From an uncultured Lachnospiraceae bacterium (lineage in GTDB: Bacteria; Bacillota; Clostridia; Lachnospirales; Lachnospiraceae): a DNA stretch of 36,084 nucleotides. Below, in pieces: positions 18,159 to 26,683 of this stretch; position 1 is the first letter of the stretch; each line of letters opens with the position of its first letter. The position numbers and the translations under genes were made by a program. The stretch spans positions 1 to 36,084 of the forward strand of contig CACYWQ010000018.1 in assembly GCA_902778165.1 (NCBI GenBank). Reading direction: 5' to 3'. Below the pieces are notes generated by a model. That model did no database searches. It was not told where the DNA came from and was given only the letters and a program-made list of their open reading frames with translations.

Positions 18159-18217
18159 AATGCAATGCATTTACGGTGAATCATAGATATAATGCAACGC
18201 GGGCACGCTCTCGCTAA
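18158..18217 (+). promoter_or_regulatory. Control region upstream of the amylase gene: dyad, -10 and shared motif
   Basis: A perfect dyad AAATGCA-A-TGCATTT (18158-18172) is followed by TATAAT (18188-18193) without a clear -35. Then comes CAACGCGGGCACGCTCTCGC(TAA) at 18195-18217, which matches 7861-7883 in the inverted repeat near galK at 18 of 23 positions, most differences being transitions. Confidence 0.4.
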
Positions 18218-18252
18218 TTAATAATTTTTGCAAAGTCATAATCTAATTATCT

Positions 18253-19848
18253 ATGAAAAGAAAGCTGATAATTCTAATTTCATTATTATCAATTGTGCTT
18301 ACAAGCTGTGCTTCGAAAGCTCAGCCTTCTATATCTGGTGCGTTGGATGATAATTACAGGAATTATTATGAGGTGTTTGTATATTCGTTCTATGACAGCG
18401 ACGGGGACGGAATAGGAGATATTAAGGGCGTTGAGCAGAAATTAGATTATATAGCGGAGCTTGGATGTAACGGAATATGGCTGATGCCTATTTGTCCGTC
18501 GCCCACATATCATAAATATGATGTAACTGATTATAAGGCTATAGATCCTCAGTATGGAACTATGGAGGATTTTGAGTCTCTAATCGAATCTGCACATTCA
18601 AAACATATCAATATTATTATTGATATGATCATTAATCATACATCTTCGAATAATCCGTGGTTTGTTAAGGCCACGGATTATCTTAAAGGACTGTCCGTCG
18701 GAGATGAGCCGAATCCTGCGGATTGTCCGTATGTAAATTACTATCATTTTTCCAAAGATAAGATTAATAACACGTGGTATCCAATAGAAGGGACCGAGTA
18801 TTACTACGAGGGAAGCTTCTGGTCGGAAATGCCTGATCTTAATCTTGCCGATGAGGAATTGAAGGCGGAAATAAAGGATATCATGTCTTTCTGGATGGAT
18901 AAGGGAGTTGACGGATTCAGAATGGATGCGCCGCTTCATTATGAGGAGACAGATACAAGATTTAATGCGGCAGTGCTTAATGAACTGTACGGATACTGTA
19001 AAGACATTGATCCCGATGTTTATATGGTGAGCGAAGTCTGGGCTTCTGAACAGACCATAGAGGATTATTATACAAGTCTTACTCCCAGTATGTTTGACTT
19101 TGATTTTGCTCAGGGTGAGGGCGATATAATCATGACGGCATGGGGACGGGAGAGCGCGAGCTCATTCGTTAATAAGATGATAGACAATAATGTTGCAAGA
19201 AGCGCGAATAATCCTGACTGTATCAATGCGCCTTTTATTACCAATCACGATATGCCTCGTGTTTATAATGCTTATAACGGCAAGCAGGATAAAATGAAGA
19301 TAGCTGCGATGTTGCTGCTTAGTATGCCCGGTTCTCCGTTTATTTATTACGGAGAAGAGATAGGGATGATGTCCTACGGACCTAAGGATGAGAATAAGAG
19401 GCTTGCAATGTACTGGTCCGATAAGGCGCAGTCGGGTATGTGCATGGGACCTGCCGATGCGGATAAGGACATCAATCAGAAGTGTAAGCCTGTTGATAAA
19501 CAGCTTAAAGACAAAGATTCTTTATATTATATATATAAAACAGGATTGCAACTAAGGAATAATAATCCGGAGATTGCAAGGGGAAATGATGAGATCCTGT
19601 ATGAATCAAGTTCGGGTAATACCGTTATAACTGCAAGAACCTGGGAAGATAAAACCGTATTTGTAATATACAATACATCTGATGAGACTGTTAAAGTGCC
19701 TAAGAGTGTTATTAGTGAGTATTTAAGTTCTAAAGGTCTTACCAAAGATGTAACCGTAACAGGAACCATGTCTGTTAGCGGTGATGGTGTTAAGATAAGG
19801 AAAGAGGAGATAATAATACCTGCCGATTCGGTGGCCTATCTTAAATAA
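18253..19848 (+). CDS. Surface GH13 alpha-amylase lipoprotein
   Basis: The product is 531 residues. A lipoprotein signal ends LTSC (Cys19), so the enzyme is anchored outside the cell. The (beta/alpha)8 barrel starts YEVFVYSFYDSDGDGIGDIKG. The GH13 conserved regions are DMIINH (region I), GFRMD with nucleophile Asp225 (II), SEVW with acid/base Glu261 (III) and NHD with Asp333 (IV); all catalytic residues are intact. A C-terminal beta domain follows. It should cut starch or maltodextrin outside the cell and supply the MalEFG importer encoded upstream. There is no evident ribosome binding site before ATG 18253, although the signal peptide makes this start convincing. Cyclomaltodextrinase- or glucosidase-like activity cannot be ruled out from sequence alone. 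Confidence 0.92.
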   Translation: MKRKLIILISLLSIVLTSCASKAQPSISGALDDNYRNYYEVFVYSFYDSDGDGIGDIKGVEQKLDYIAELGCNGIWLMPICPSPTYHKYDVTDYKAIDPQYGTMEDFESLIESAHSKHINIIIDMIINHTSSNNPWFVKATDYLKGLSVGDEPNPADCPYVNYYHFSKDKINNTWYPIEGTEYYYEGSFWSEMPDLNLADEELKAEIKDIMSFWMDKGVDGFRMDAPLHYEETDTRFNAAVLNELYGYCKDIDPDVYMVSEVWASEQTIEDYYTSLTPSMFDFDFAQGEGDIIMTAWGRESASSFVNKMIDNNVARSANNPDCINAPFITNHDMPRVYNAYNGKQDKMKIAAMLLLSMPGSPFIYYGEEIGMMSYGPKDENKRLAMYWSDKAQSGMCMGPADADKDINQKCKPVDKQLKDKDSLYYIYKTGLQLRNNNPEIARGNDEILYESSSGNTVITARTWEDKTVFVIYNTSDETVKVPKSVISEYLSSKGLTKDVTVTGTMSVSGDGVKIRKEEIIIPADSVAYLK

Positions 19849-19918
19849 GTACATATGCAATATTAAAACGTGAAATGTATATCTATATGATATTTGCTTG
19901 TCAAAAACGAATACAGAG

Positions 19919-19951
19919 CAAAAACGGAGCGGTGTAATCACATCGCTCCGT
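19919..19951. terminator. Bidirectional terminator between the amylase gene and a convergent gene
   Basis: ACGGAGCGGTGT (19924-19935) pairs with ACATCGCTCCGT (19940-19951), 12 bp with one G-T pair and a 4-nt loop. On the minus strand the hairpin is followed by a run of T (19920-19924 complement). Its arm includes the stop codon and last codons of the minus-strand gene, so the terminator overlaps coding sequence. Confidence 0.75.
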
Positions 19952-20264
19952 TCTTATCTTCGTTACGCTTCCATAAGACGGCAAATACGGCAAACCAGGT
20001 TATTGATTCAATGGTTGCGATCATATCGTTGGCAGTGAAGTATATGATGGCTGCCATGATAATACATCCCAGGGCCATAAAGAACATTAAGATCATTGCT
20101 CCTTTGACATATTCTTTCTCGTCTTTTAACAATCGTTTATCATCACGCCTTCTTACTATGCCGGGCTTACCCGTTACCAGAAGATATAAACCGCTGCCTA
20201 TACAAAGTACAGCCAAAAGAATCGGGATCCATATTGAATTCATAATATTTATCACATCGTTCAT
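19938..20264 (-). CDS. Small membrane protein of unknown function
   Basis: The product is 108 residues. It has three hydrophobic segments: about 11-31 (IPILLAVLCIGSGLYLLVTG), about 53-75 (AMILMFFMALGCIIMAAIIYF) and a weaker one at about 82-98, separated by a strongly basic loop KPGIVRRRDDKRLLKDEKEY. The pattern recalls small DUF3784-like membrane proteins of Lachnospiraceae, but I cannot name the family with confidence. The last codons lie within the terminator stem. It is convergent with the amylase gene and divergent, across a 666-bp gap, from the COG2426 operon. Confidence 0.65.
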   Translation of the reverse strand: MNDVINIMNSIWIPILLAVLCIGSGLYLLVTGKPGIVRRRDDKRLLKDEKEYVKGAMILMFFMALGCIIMAAIIYFTANDMIATIESITWFAVFAVLWKRNEDKNGAM

Positions 20265-20930
20265 AACAATAGAAGTATAACATATATGAACCGACAGAAG
20301 TTATTAAAATTTACAAAATCGGGTCCAAATCGACCAATTTCATATCATTTTCACACAAAACAATATATTGTAGCCTCTAAATTTCACACTTTAGTGTATG
20401 AAAAGTTAAAATCATGATTTGTAAATATAAATATACACAATTTTTTCTTGAAATTAATGCATTTTATGCAAATATATAGGATTTATGCAGATATTGTGGT
20501 AAAATGGATTGAGTCTTAAGAAAACCATACCATATATTGTTAAAATAGCATGAAATACGCTCTCGGATTTGAAATAGAAATGCAGGAAAAAGAGTCCGAG
20601 ACGTTGCAAATAATGCCTTATGTTTACCGAACTTGCAATTTGACTTGCAAAATTCAGATATTAATTTTGTGCAATATATGATACATTTTGGAGCTTGAAC
20701 GAAAGTACCAATCTACATATTGTGGGTTACATAAACACTTATAACGCATGTGATTGCTATTTTTTGAATAAAAAGTAAAATTCTGATAATTATAACAAAT
20801 GCAATTTAGCTATTTTGACGAAAGAATATCTTTGATAACATGAGGTATTTTATGGAATTTGCTGTGATTAATTTTCAGAATTTTGTAGTAAATTAAGTAA
20901 AGAGCTTCTCGCTCGGATAGGAGACTTATT
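20265..20930. other. 666-bp AT-rich gene-free region with several dyads
   Basis: No ORF with a ribosome binding site and no RNA gene I recognise. Visible structure: palindrome ACAATATATTGT (20360-20371); hairpin TTTCACACT..AGTGTATGAAA (20382-20403); palindrome AAATCATGATTT (20409-20420); CTCGGA..TCCGAG arms near 20563 and 20595; tandem 12-mers ACTTGCAATTTG and ACTTGCAAAATT (20631-20654); and TTGTGCAATATAT near 20668 plus AAGTACCAA..CATATTGT near 20703, both echoing the right arm of the repeat by galK. The sequence is clearly more AT-rich than its flanks. It separates two divergent genes, so it should include their promoters. Confidence 0.6.
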
Positions 20931-21419
20931 ATGTCTGTTTTTTATCATTATTTGATTGTGTTTCTTATTTCGATGGTGCCTTTGATTGAACTTCGAGGTG
21001 CTATCCCTTATGCAATCGGATTTATTGAAAGCGGAGTGGACCTTAGCCTTCCCTTATGCTATGTAATTGCTATTGTCGGCAATATGCTTCCTGTTCCTAT
21101 TATTTATCTGTTTGCGAGGAAAGTTTTGGAATGGGGCAAAGATAAGAAAGTTATCGGAGGATTCTTTACTTTCTGCCTTGAGAAAGGCAAGAAGGGCGGA
21201 GATAAACTTCAGGCCAAAGCAGGCAGAGGCCTATATTTTGCGCTGTTCTTATTTGTGGGTATTCCCCTTCCCGGTACGGGAGCATGGACCGGAACACTGG
21301 CTGCAAGCATTCTTGATATGGAATTTAAGAAGAGCGTTATTGCCGTTGTCTGCGGGGTTGTACTTGCGGGTATTATCATGGGATTGGTTAGTGCGGGATT
21401 ATTTAAGGTGATCTTCTGA
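20931..21419 (+). CDS. COG2426 'small multidrug export' membrane protein
   Basis: The product is 162 residues with about four membrane helices. It matches the Sm_multidrug_ex (PF06695/COG2426) family: an N-terminal SMVPLIELRGAIPYAIG motif and a second GIPLPGTGAWTGTLAASIL motif, which resemble the re-entrant loops of DedA-type proteins. The family name is historical; transport of drugs is not established, and a DedA-like lipid or ion role is possible. ATG 20931 follows TAGGAG. The next gene starts 13 bp after its stop, so it heads an operon with two large membrane proteins. Confidence 0.85.
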   Translation: MSVFYHYLIVFLISMVPLIELRGAIPYAIGFIESGVDLSLPLCYVIAIVGNMLPVPIIYLFARKVLEWGKDKKVIGGFFTFCLEKGKKGGDKLQAKAGRGLYFALFLFVGIPLPGTGAWTGTLAASILDMEFKKSVIAVVCGVVLAGIIMGLVSAGLFKVIF

Positions 21420-21422
21420 TCC

Positions 21423-21427
21423 GGAGG
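21423..21427 (+). promoter_or_regulatory. Ribosome binding site fixing a GTG start
   Basis: GGAGG lies 5 nt before GTG 21433. The nearby ATG at 21431 is followed at once by TGA, so GTG must be the start of the DUF2298 gene. Confidence 0.75.
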
Positions 21428-21432
21428 CAGAT

Positions 21433-23751
21433 GTGATAATTATTAACCGGAAGAGCGACAGTTCGGATAATGAAAACAGTATATTTTCGGCATTTTGGTT
21501 TGTTCTGTTGGTACTTGACGTTGTCATAGGTTTTGTTCTGCTTGGCAATGATATGATGTATCTTCTCAGATTTGCGCTGGTTATATTTGTGCTGGGCATG
21601 GCAGCCCTGCCTCTTAACGGGCTTATATTCGGCAGGCTTAAATGCGATTGTGGATATATATATTCGGGAATAGTCGGCCTGAGTATTTGCGCATATTTAC
21701 AATGGCTGCTTTCTTCGTTGCATATTCTTCCCTTTAATAGAACGGTCTCAATCTGTTGTGTTATCATATCTGCCTTGGTGATTTATATTTTATTCCTGGT
21801 TTACAGCAGAAGAGGTGATAACAGCAATGAAAGCTTAAGTGCCTTATTTAATATAAGATACAGTTTGGATATTATTGTTAAGTGGCAAGTTGTATTCTTG
21901 TTGGTATTTGTGCTATTTACATGGCTGTTGGCGCATCAGATAATGGCGATTGAGACTGAGAGGGTAATGGACTATGCCTTCATGCTCACCCTTGATAAGA
22001 CGGATTATATGCCTCCTCTTGATATCTGGGCGGCTGGCGAATATATTAATTATTATTATTTCGGACAATATCTTATTACATATCTGTGCAAACTAAGCTT
22101 TGTACCGGTATCAGTGGGATACAGCCTCGGCGTTTCGCTTATTGGTACATTCTGCCTGCTTCTGTCATACTCTGCCGTACATTCTTTGCTTGCATTAAGA
22201 GGCAATTTATGCCAAACCGTATGCAAACTCGGAGGGGCTTTGGCTGCATTTGCGGTGACCTTATGCGGTAATTTCCATTACATTGTATTCTATAAGCTTG
22301 TTCCGATGTTTTGGGATATTCTGCAGATAGAAGGTGAGAAGCCCACGTATTGGTTCGCGTCATCTACACGTTATATAGGATATATTCCGAAGGTTGATTC
22401 GGACAGAACTATTACGGAATTCCCGAGCTATTCACTGATCATCGGTGATCTTCATGCACATTTCGTAGATATAATGATCGTATTTACAATTATTGCTTTA
22501 CTTATTGATTATGCCGCATTTCTTGCAAGCAAAACAACTGAAGGCGGCAATATCGGCATGCGTGATTCCTCGGGCAATTTAGCTTGCGGCAGCGTCATAG
22601 GCAAGATATTTGACAGACATACAGTGTTCTTGGGATTCATTCTGGGTATTGCTGCGATGACCAATTATTGGGACTTTCCGATCTATTATGTTGTGGCAGG
22701 AAGTATCATTCTGTTCTTTAATATAAGAAGATACGGAAATAATTATTATCCTTATATTCTTACATTAATTGAAGGTGCCCTGATATTTGTAATTGCGACT
22801 CTTATTAAACTTCCGTTTGATCTTAAGTTTGAGAAGATGGTGAACGGAATTAAGCTCTGCCAGATTCATTCCAAGCCCTATCAATGGCTGGTATTGTGGG
22901 GCCTTCCTCTGATCGTTCTTATTATATATATACTTTATTTAATTAGAAGTAAGGATAAATCCGAATTGCTTAATCCTGCGGATAAATTCATGCTTTTGAT
23001 CGGCTTATGCGGTATCGGACTTGCTCTTATGCCGGAAGTTATATTTGTGGAAGATATATATATAGATGGTTATCCCAGATGTAATACGATGTTTAAACTC
23101 TGTTATGAGGCTTATATTCTGTTGGGAATTGTGATGGGATATGCAATCACAACGGTTCTTGCCGATAAGATAGCTGAATCGGATATTGTGAAATATTTAA
23201 GACTTGACAGATATAAGAGATATATGTCGGTTGCTTTGGTTGTTCTTATATTGACCGGAGGTTATATGATCACTTCCTGCAGGATGTGGTTCGGTGAATT
23301 TAAGGATTGGAATTACATGGGCGTGGATGCTACATCAGCCATAAGGAAAGAGATGGGCAGAGAGGCAGATGCCCTGGATTGGATAGAAGATAACTTAAAT
23401 GGAAGAGAAGTTATACTTACTACACATGCAAACAGCTATTCTAAGGGTGCGCTTATAGCAGCAATGTCAGGACATCCGACGATACTTGGATGGAACACAC
23501 ATGAATGGTTGTGGCACAACAGCAGAGAATTTATATCAGAAAGACAAGCTGATATAGCACAAATATATACTTCGCCCGATTTGGCCCTTGTCAGTGAACT
23601 GCTTAATAAATATGATGTTGAATATATATATGTAGGTCCTGAGGAATACAGTGATTTCGGGCAGATTGATGTAGACAAGCTTGCAACCTTGGGCAGTGTT
23701 GTATACCGAGATAATGAAATAGCAAGTGTTATTATAAAAATAAGCAGGTAA
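21433..23751 (+). CDS. DUF2298 (YYY) polytopic membrane protein
   Basis: The product is 772 residues with a dozen or more membrane helices and a soluble C-terminal domain. The tyrosine-rich stretch GEYINYYYFGQYLITYL (about residues 200-216) is the hallmark of DUF2298 (Chlor_Arch_YYY). The segment FPSYSLIIGDLHAHFVD with an acidic-His pattern is also typical. The C-terminal domain has ALDWIEDNL, HANSYSKGALIAAMSGHPTILGW and an ERQADIAQIY stretch, like the soluble domains of GT-C glycosyltransferases (the WD/YYY group). A role in transferring sugar from a lipid carrier outside the membrane is plausible but not proven. The start is GTG with GGAGG 5 nt upstream. It is followed after 29 bp by another large membrane protein. 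Confidence 0.85.
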   Translation: MIIINRKSDSSDNENSIFSAFWFVLLVLDVVIGFVLLGNDMMYLLRFALVIFVLGMAALPLNGLIFGRLKCDCGYIYSGIVGLSICAYLQWLLSSLHILPFNRTVSICCVIISALVIYILFLVYSRRGDNSNESLSALFNIRYSLDIIVKWQVVFLLVFVLFTWLLAHQIMAIETERVMDYAFMLTLDKTDYMPPLDIWAAGEYINYYYFGQYLITYLCKLSFVPVSVGYSLGVSLIGTFCLLLSYSAVHSLLALRGNLCQTVCKLGGALAAFAVTLCGNFHYIVFYKLVPMFWDILQIEGEKPTYWFASSTRYIGYIPKVDSDRTITEFPSYSLIIGDLHAHFVDIMIVFTIIALLIDYAAFLASKTTEGGNIGMRDSSGNLACGSVIGKIFDRHTVFLGFILGIAAMTNYWDFPIYYVVAGSIILFFNIRRYGNNYYPYILTLIEGALIFVIATLIKLPFDLKFEKMVNGIKLCQIHSKPYQWLVLWGLPLIVLIIYILYLIRSKDKSELLNPADKFMLLIGLCGIGLALMPEVIFVEDIYIDGYPRCNTMFKLCYEAYILLGIVMGYAITTVLADKIAESDIVKYLRLDRYKRYMSVALVVLILTGGYMITSCRMWFGEFKDWNYMGVDATSAIRKEMGREADALDWIEDNLNGREVILTTHANSYSKGALIAAMSGHPTILGWNTHEWLWHNSREFISERQADIAQIYTSPDLALVSELLNKYDVEYIYVGPEEYSDFGQIDVDKLATLGSVVYRDNEIASVIIKISR

Positions 23752-23780
23752 TAAAGACTTTTAGAACTATAATTACAAGC

Positions 23781-25334
23781 ATGAGATTAGACGGTAAGAA
23801 ACTTAAGTTAATAATTCTGTTATATATGTATATTCCTATAGCATTGTTCTTATTCGGCTATACGAAGTGGTACTTTGCTTTGCCGACGATGCTTATTCTG
23901 ACATGGGCATTCATATGCTTTATTAAAGATGATTTGGGATATATTAAATCCTCTGTATTGCAAGATAAGGAATATGATCCGGATGAATTTATGACCAAGG
24001 ATTATATATCTGATTCTGTGGTGATTCATCCTGCGGTATTGGCTATAGCCTGCCTTACAATTATCTTTATATGCATTATCATCGGAATTGGGGGAGTGTT
24101 CCCTCAGGCAGGAGATTGGGAGAAGCATAACGCTGTATTAAGGGATCTGATCAGATCTCCGTGGCCGGTATACTACGACAGATATGATAAAAGCATGCTT
24201 ACTTACTATCTGGGACATTACCTTGTGCCTGCAGTAATCGGCAAACTGTTTAATTCGTTTGATGTGGGAAACATAGTGATGGCGGTATGGTGTGTATTGG
24301 GACTCATACTTGCTTATCTTATGCTTATAAGACTTACGGAGGCAGACAGCGTATGGAAGCAGATACTTGGTGTGTATATGATGCTGTTCTTCTGCGGAGC
24401 ACTCTGTCTGGTTCAACTTGTACTTAAGTTAATATATGCGGAGAGGATGTATTCGGTCGGCAGCTATCACTGGGTACTTGTGGACGGAATTATGCTGCAG
24501 TACAGGAGTAATCTTGTTATGCTTCGCTGGGTGATACCCCAGGTAATTGTACCGTGGCTTGCTACCATGATGCTTATTGAGAAGATTAAGAAAGTGGAGT
24601 ACTACGTCCTTATCCTGTTGCCTTCATTGCTGTTCGGATCTTTTTCTTTTGCGGCTTTGGCCGCTGTTGCCATAATCACCGTTTTAATTCAATTATTAAA
24701 ACGTGATATAACAATTACAAAAGTTTTGGCACTCACGAATATTTTGCCGGGCATAAGTCTCGGGTCGATTCTTTTCTTTTATTTCCTTGGTAACATACAG
24801 GTGGATAAGCCTATAAGTTCTGCATTTAGATTAGAGATATATGATGCGACACATATCTGGGTATATGTTGTATTCTGTGTATTTATGTTCGGAATATACA
24901 GCGCCTGTGTATGGCCGGAGAATAAGAATAACCCGGTGTATTATGCTAATTTGGCGGTACTGCTTGTGCTGCCGTGGTTTAGAATGGGATTGTGTAATGA
25001 CGTGGTGATGTCGGGCTCGATACCTTCGCTTTATATACTTATGATCATGGTATTTGCTCTGCTTATCAAAGACGACAACAGTACAAGTCTGGGAATAAGA
25101 AAGGGAGTTGCCTTAACCATACTTGTTCTCGGAATGATATATCCGATATGTGAAATCTCCGATAATATTAAATATAATTCACAGGGAACGGATATAGCAT
25201 CGGGCTATCCTACGATGAAGTGGTTTACCAAGAGAGGGGATCCGAATACGTCCGAAGATCTGATGTATAACTATTATACCTATGATATGGACGGTAAGAT
25301 ATTCTATGAATATATTGCCAGAACCAAATTATAG
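23781..25334 (+). CDS. Large polytopic membrane protein, GT-C-like, function unknown
   Basis: The product is 517 residues with about ten membrane helices. After the second helix pair comes a soluble loop GGVFPQAGDWEKHNAVLRDL then SPWPVYYDRYDKSMLTYYLGHYLVPA, where an acidic residue and a WPV/YY pattern recall the first outer loop of GT-C glycosyltransferases. Unlike the upstream DUF2298 protein, it has almost no soluble C-terminal domain. There is no clear ribosome binding site before ATG 23781, suggesting coupling to the gene 29 bp upstream. The two may form a pair that handles a cell-surface glycan or lipid; this is inference from position. Its stop is 1 bp from the stop of the convergent apbE fusion. 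Confidence 0.7.
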   Translation: MRLDGKKLKLIILLYMYIPIALFLFGYTKWYFALPTMLILTWAFICFIKDDLGYIKSSVLQDKEYDPDEFMTKDYISDSVVIHPAVLAIACLTIIFICIIIGIGGVFPQAGDWEKHNAVLRDLIRSPWPVYYDRYDKSMLTYYLGHYLVPAVIGKLFNSFDVGNIVMAVWCVLGLILAYLMLIRLTEADSVWKQILGVYMMLFFCGALCLVQLVLKLIYAERMYSVGSYHWVLVDGIMLQYRSNLVMLRWVIPQVIVPWLATMMLIEKIKKVEYYVLILLPSLLFGSFSFAALAAVAIITVLIQLLKRDITITKVLALTNILPGISLGSILFFYFLGNIQVDKPISSAFRLEIYDATHIWVYVVFCVFMFGIYSACVWPENKNNPVYYANLAVLLVLPWFRMGLCNDVVMSGSIPSLYILMIMVFALLIKDDNSTSLGIRKGVALTILVLGMIYPICEISDNIKYNSQGTDIASGYPTMKWFTKRGDPNTSEDLMYNYYTYDMDGKIFYEYIARTKL

Positions 25335-25335
25335 G

Positions 25336-26634
25336 TTATGGCCTTGAATCATATACAATGTCTCCGTTATTATCGGAGAGAATAACATAAATATTATCGC
25401 CTATCAGTTCATCCGCATATTTGCATGCGCCAGCATATCCTTTGGCAAGCAGAGTCGTACTTAATATATCTCCCGTAAGAGAAGAATCGCATATTACCGT
25501 AGCTCCGGATAAGTCGGTATCGAATGGGTATCCTGTGGAAGGGTTGAGGATATGGTGATATAGTCTGCCGTCTTTGCGGAAGTATCTTTCGTAAGTTCCG
25601 GAAGTGATGACACAATTATCCGATGAAGATACCGTTGTTAAGAGCTCGCCTTTCTCATCAAAAGGCTTTTTGATGCCTATCTTGTATGATTCTCCAGATT
25701 TATCGCCTATGGTAATTACATTACCGCCGAGTGATATAACTGCATCGGTTACTCCGGCGTCGGTAAGAGTCTTTCTTAAACTGTCGCCTATATAACCTTT
25801 GGCCAATCCGCCGAGATCAATTACGGTATTATCATCAGTTATTACTATATAGTTATTATCAAGTAACTTGATCGAATCGGTTGATACTGATGTAAGAGCG
25901 GATGCGACGGACACTTTATCGGGGATGATTTCTTCGCCTGATTTAAAGTCCCACAGATCCGTTACGGCTCCGATTGCAATGTCGAAAATGCCGTCAGAGG
26001 TTTCGTATGCATTAAGGCCGGTTGAGATCATGCCAAACAGCTCGTCAGATACCTTATATGCTGTATAATCTACGCCATCAATATTGACGGATTTTTTCTC
26101 ATTAATCAAACCGTGATTTAATTTATACAATTCTGAAGAAGAATTTGTTCTGCTGCAGATCAGTTCAAATCTTTCGCATTCCGAACGGATAATTCCGTTT
26201 ACATCGGTATAAGTATCAGACATTCCGTTAATGGTTGCACTGACCAGTGTATCAAAGTGTATACCCGAATAATTAACTGGTAAGTGTGCGGATCTGATCC
26301 CAGACTTACCTGACCCTATCGTGACACTCACTCGGTTCGGAAGACAGGCAATGGCCTCGCCGGAATGTGAGATGGCTCCCTGTTTGATGCATAGTCCATC
26401 CGGGCAATCTGCCTTAGACATGTATACCTTACCGTCCTTAATCGTTACGGTATTGTGCGTAAGATTGATCATTACATCCTTATCTATAGGGTATGTACCG
26501 ATTTCACTGCCGCCCTCGGTGATTCTTACGTATTGGCCGGTATCCGACATAAACAATCGGGATATACCAAATAATACTATGAGTGTAACCGCTATATATG
26601 CAATTAGTCTGTAATCTCTTAAGTTCATTCTCAT
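25336..26634 (-). CDS. NusG domain II / ApbE fusion: FAD:protein FMN transferase
   Basis: The product is 432 residues. A single N-terminal membrane helix (about 9-28) is followed by a NusG domain II-like module (about 32-108: TITEGGSE-type start, KADCPDGLCIKQGAI, ACLPNRVSVTI, with Cys77, Cys82 and Cys97), then an ApbE domain (about 115-430) with DLGGLAKGYI (273-282), SLGGNVI (301-307), SGTYERYF (345-352), HILNPSTGYP (361-370) and TGDILSTTLLAKG (Asp389, Thr393 as Mg-binding positions). ApbE attaches FMN covalently to Thr/Ser of extracytoplasmic redox proteins such as Rnf subunits. The two modules are more often separate neighbouring genes. The start at ATG 26634 is preferred because the promoter (26655-26683) puts the RNA start at the upstream TTG (26649). 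It is divergent from a Gx-family transporter. Confidence 0.88.
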   Translation of the reverse strand: MRMNLRDYRLIAYIAVTLIVLFGISRLFMSDTGQYVRITEGGSEIGTYPIDKDVMINLTHNTVTIKDGKVYMSKADCPDGLCIKQGAISHSGEAIACLPNRVSVTIGSGKSGIRSAHLPVNYSGIHFDTLVSATINGMSDTYTDVNGIIRSECERFELICSRTNSSSELYKLNHGLINEKKSVNIDGVDYTAYKVSDELFGMISTGLNAYETSDGIFDIAIGAVTDLWDFKSGEEIIPDKVSVASALTSVSTDSIKLLDNNYIVITDDNTVIDLGGLAKGYIGDSLRKTLTDAGVTDAVISLGGNVITIGDKSGESYKIGIKKPFDEKGELLTTVSSSDNCVITSGTYERYFRKDGRLYHHILNPSTGYPFDTDLSGATVICDSSLTGDILSTTLLAKGYAGACKYADELIGDNIYVILSDNNGDIVYDSRP

Positions 26635-26654
26635 ATACGATACCTGCAAAGCCT

Positions 26655-26683
26655 ATAATATCTTTAATATGCCTTTCTTTCAA
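26655..26683 (-). promoter_or_regulatory. Sigma-A promoter for the NusG-II/ApbE gene
   Basis: Minus strand: -35 TTGAAA (26678-26683), 17 nt, -10 TATTAT (26655-26660). On the plus strand a perfect TATAAT (26709-26714), without a good -35, may serve the divergent gene. Confidence 0.6.

Noticed and set aside
20550-20681. 43-codon ORF in the gene-free gap
   Set aside because: No ribosome binding site, no similarity I recognise and codon use unlike the neighbours.
26635-26649. TTG start for the NusG-II/ApbE protein
   Set aside because: The predicted transcription start coincides with this TTG, leaving no leader for a ribosome binding site.
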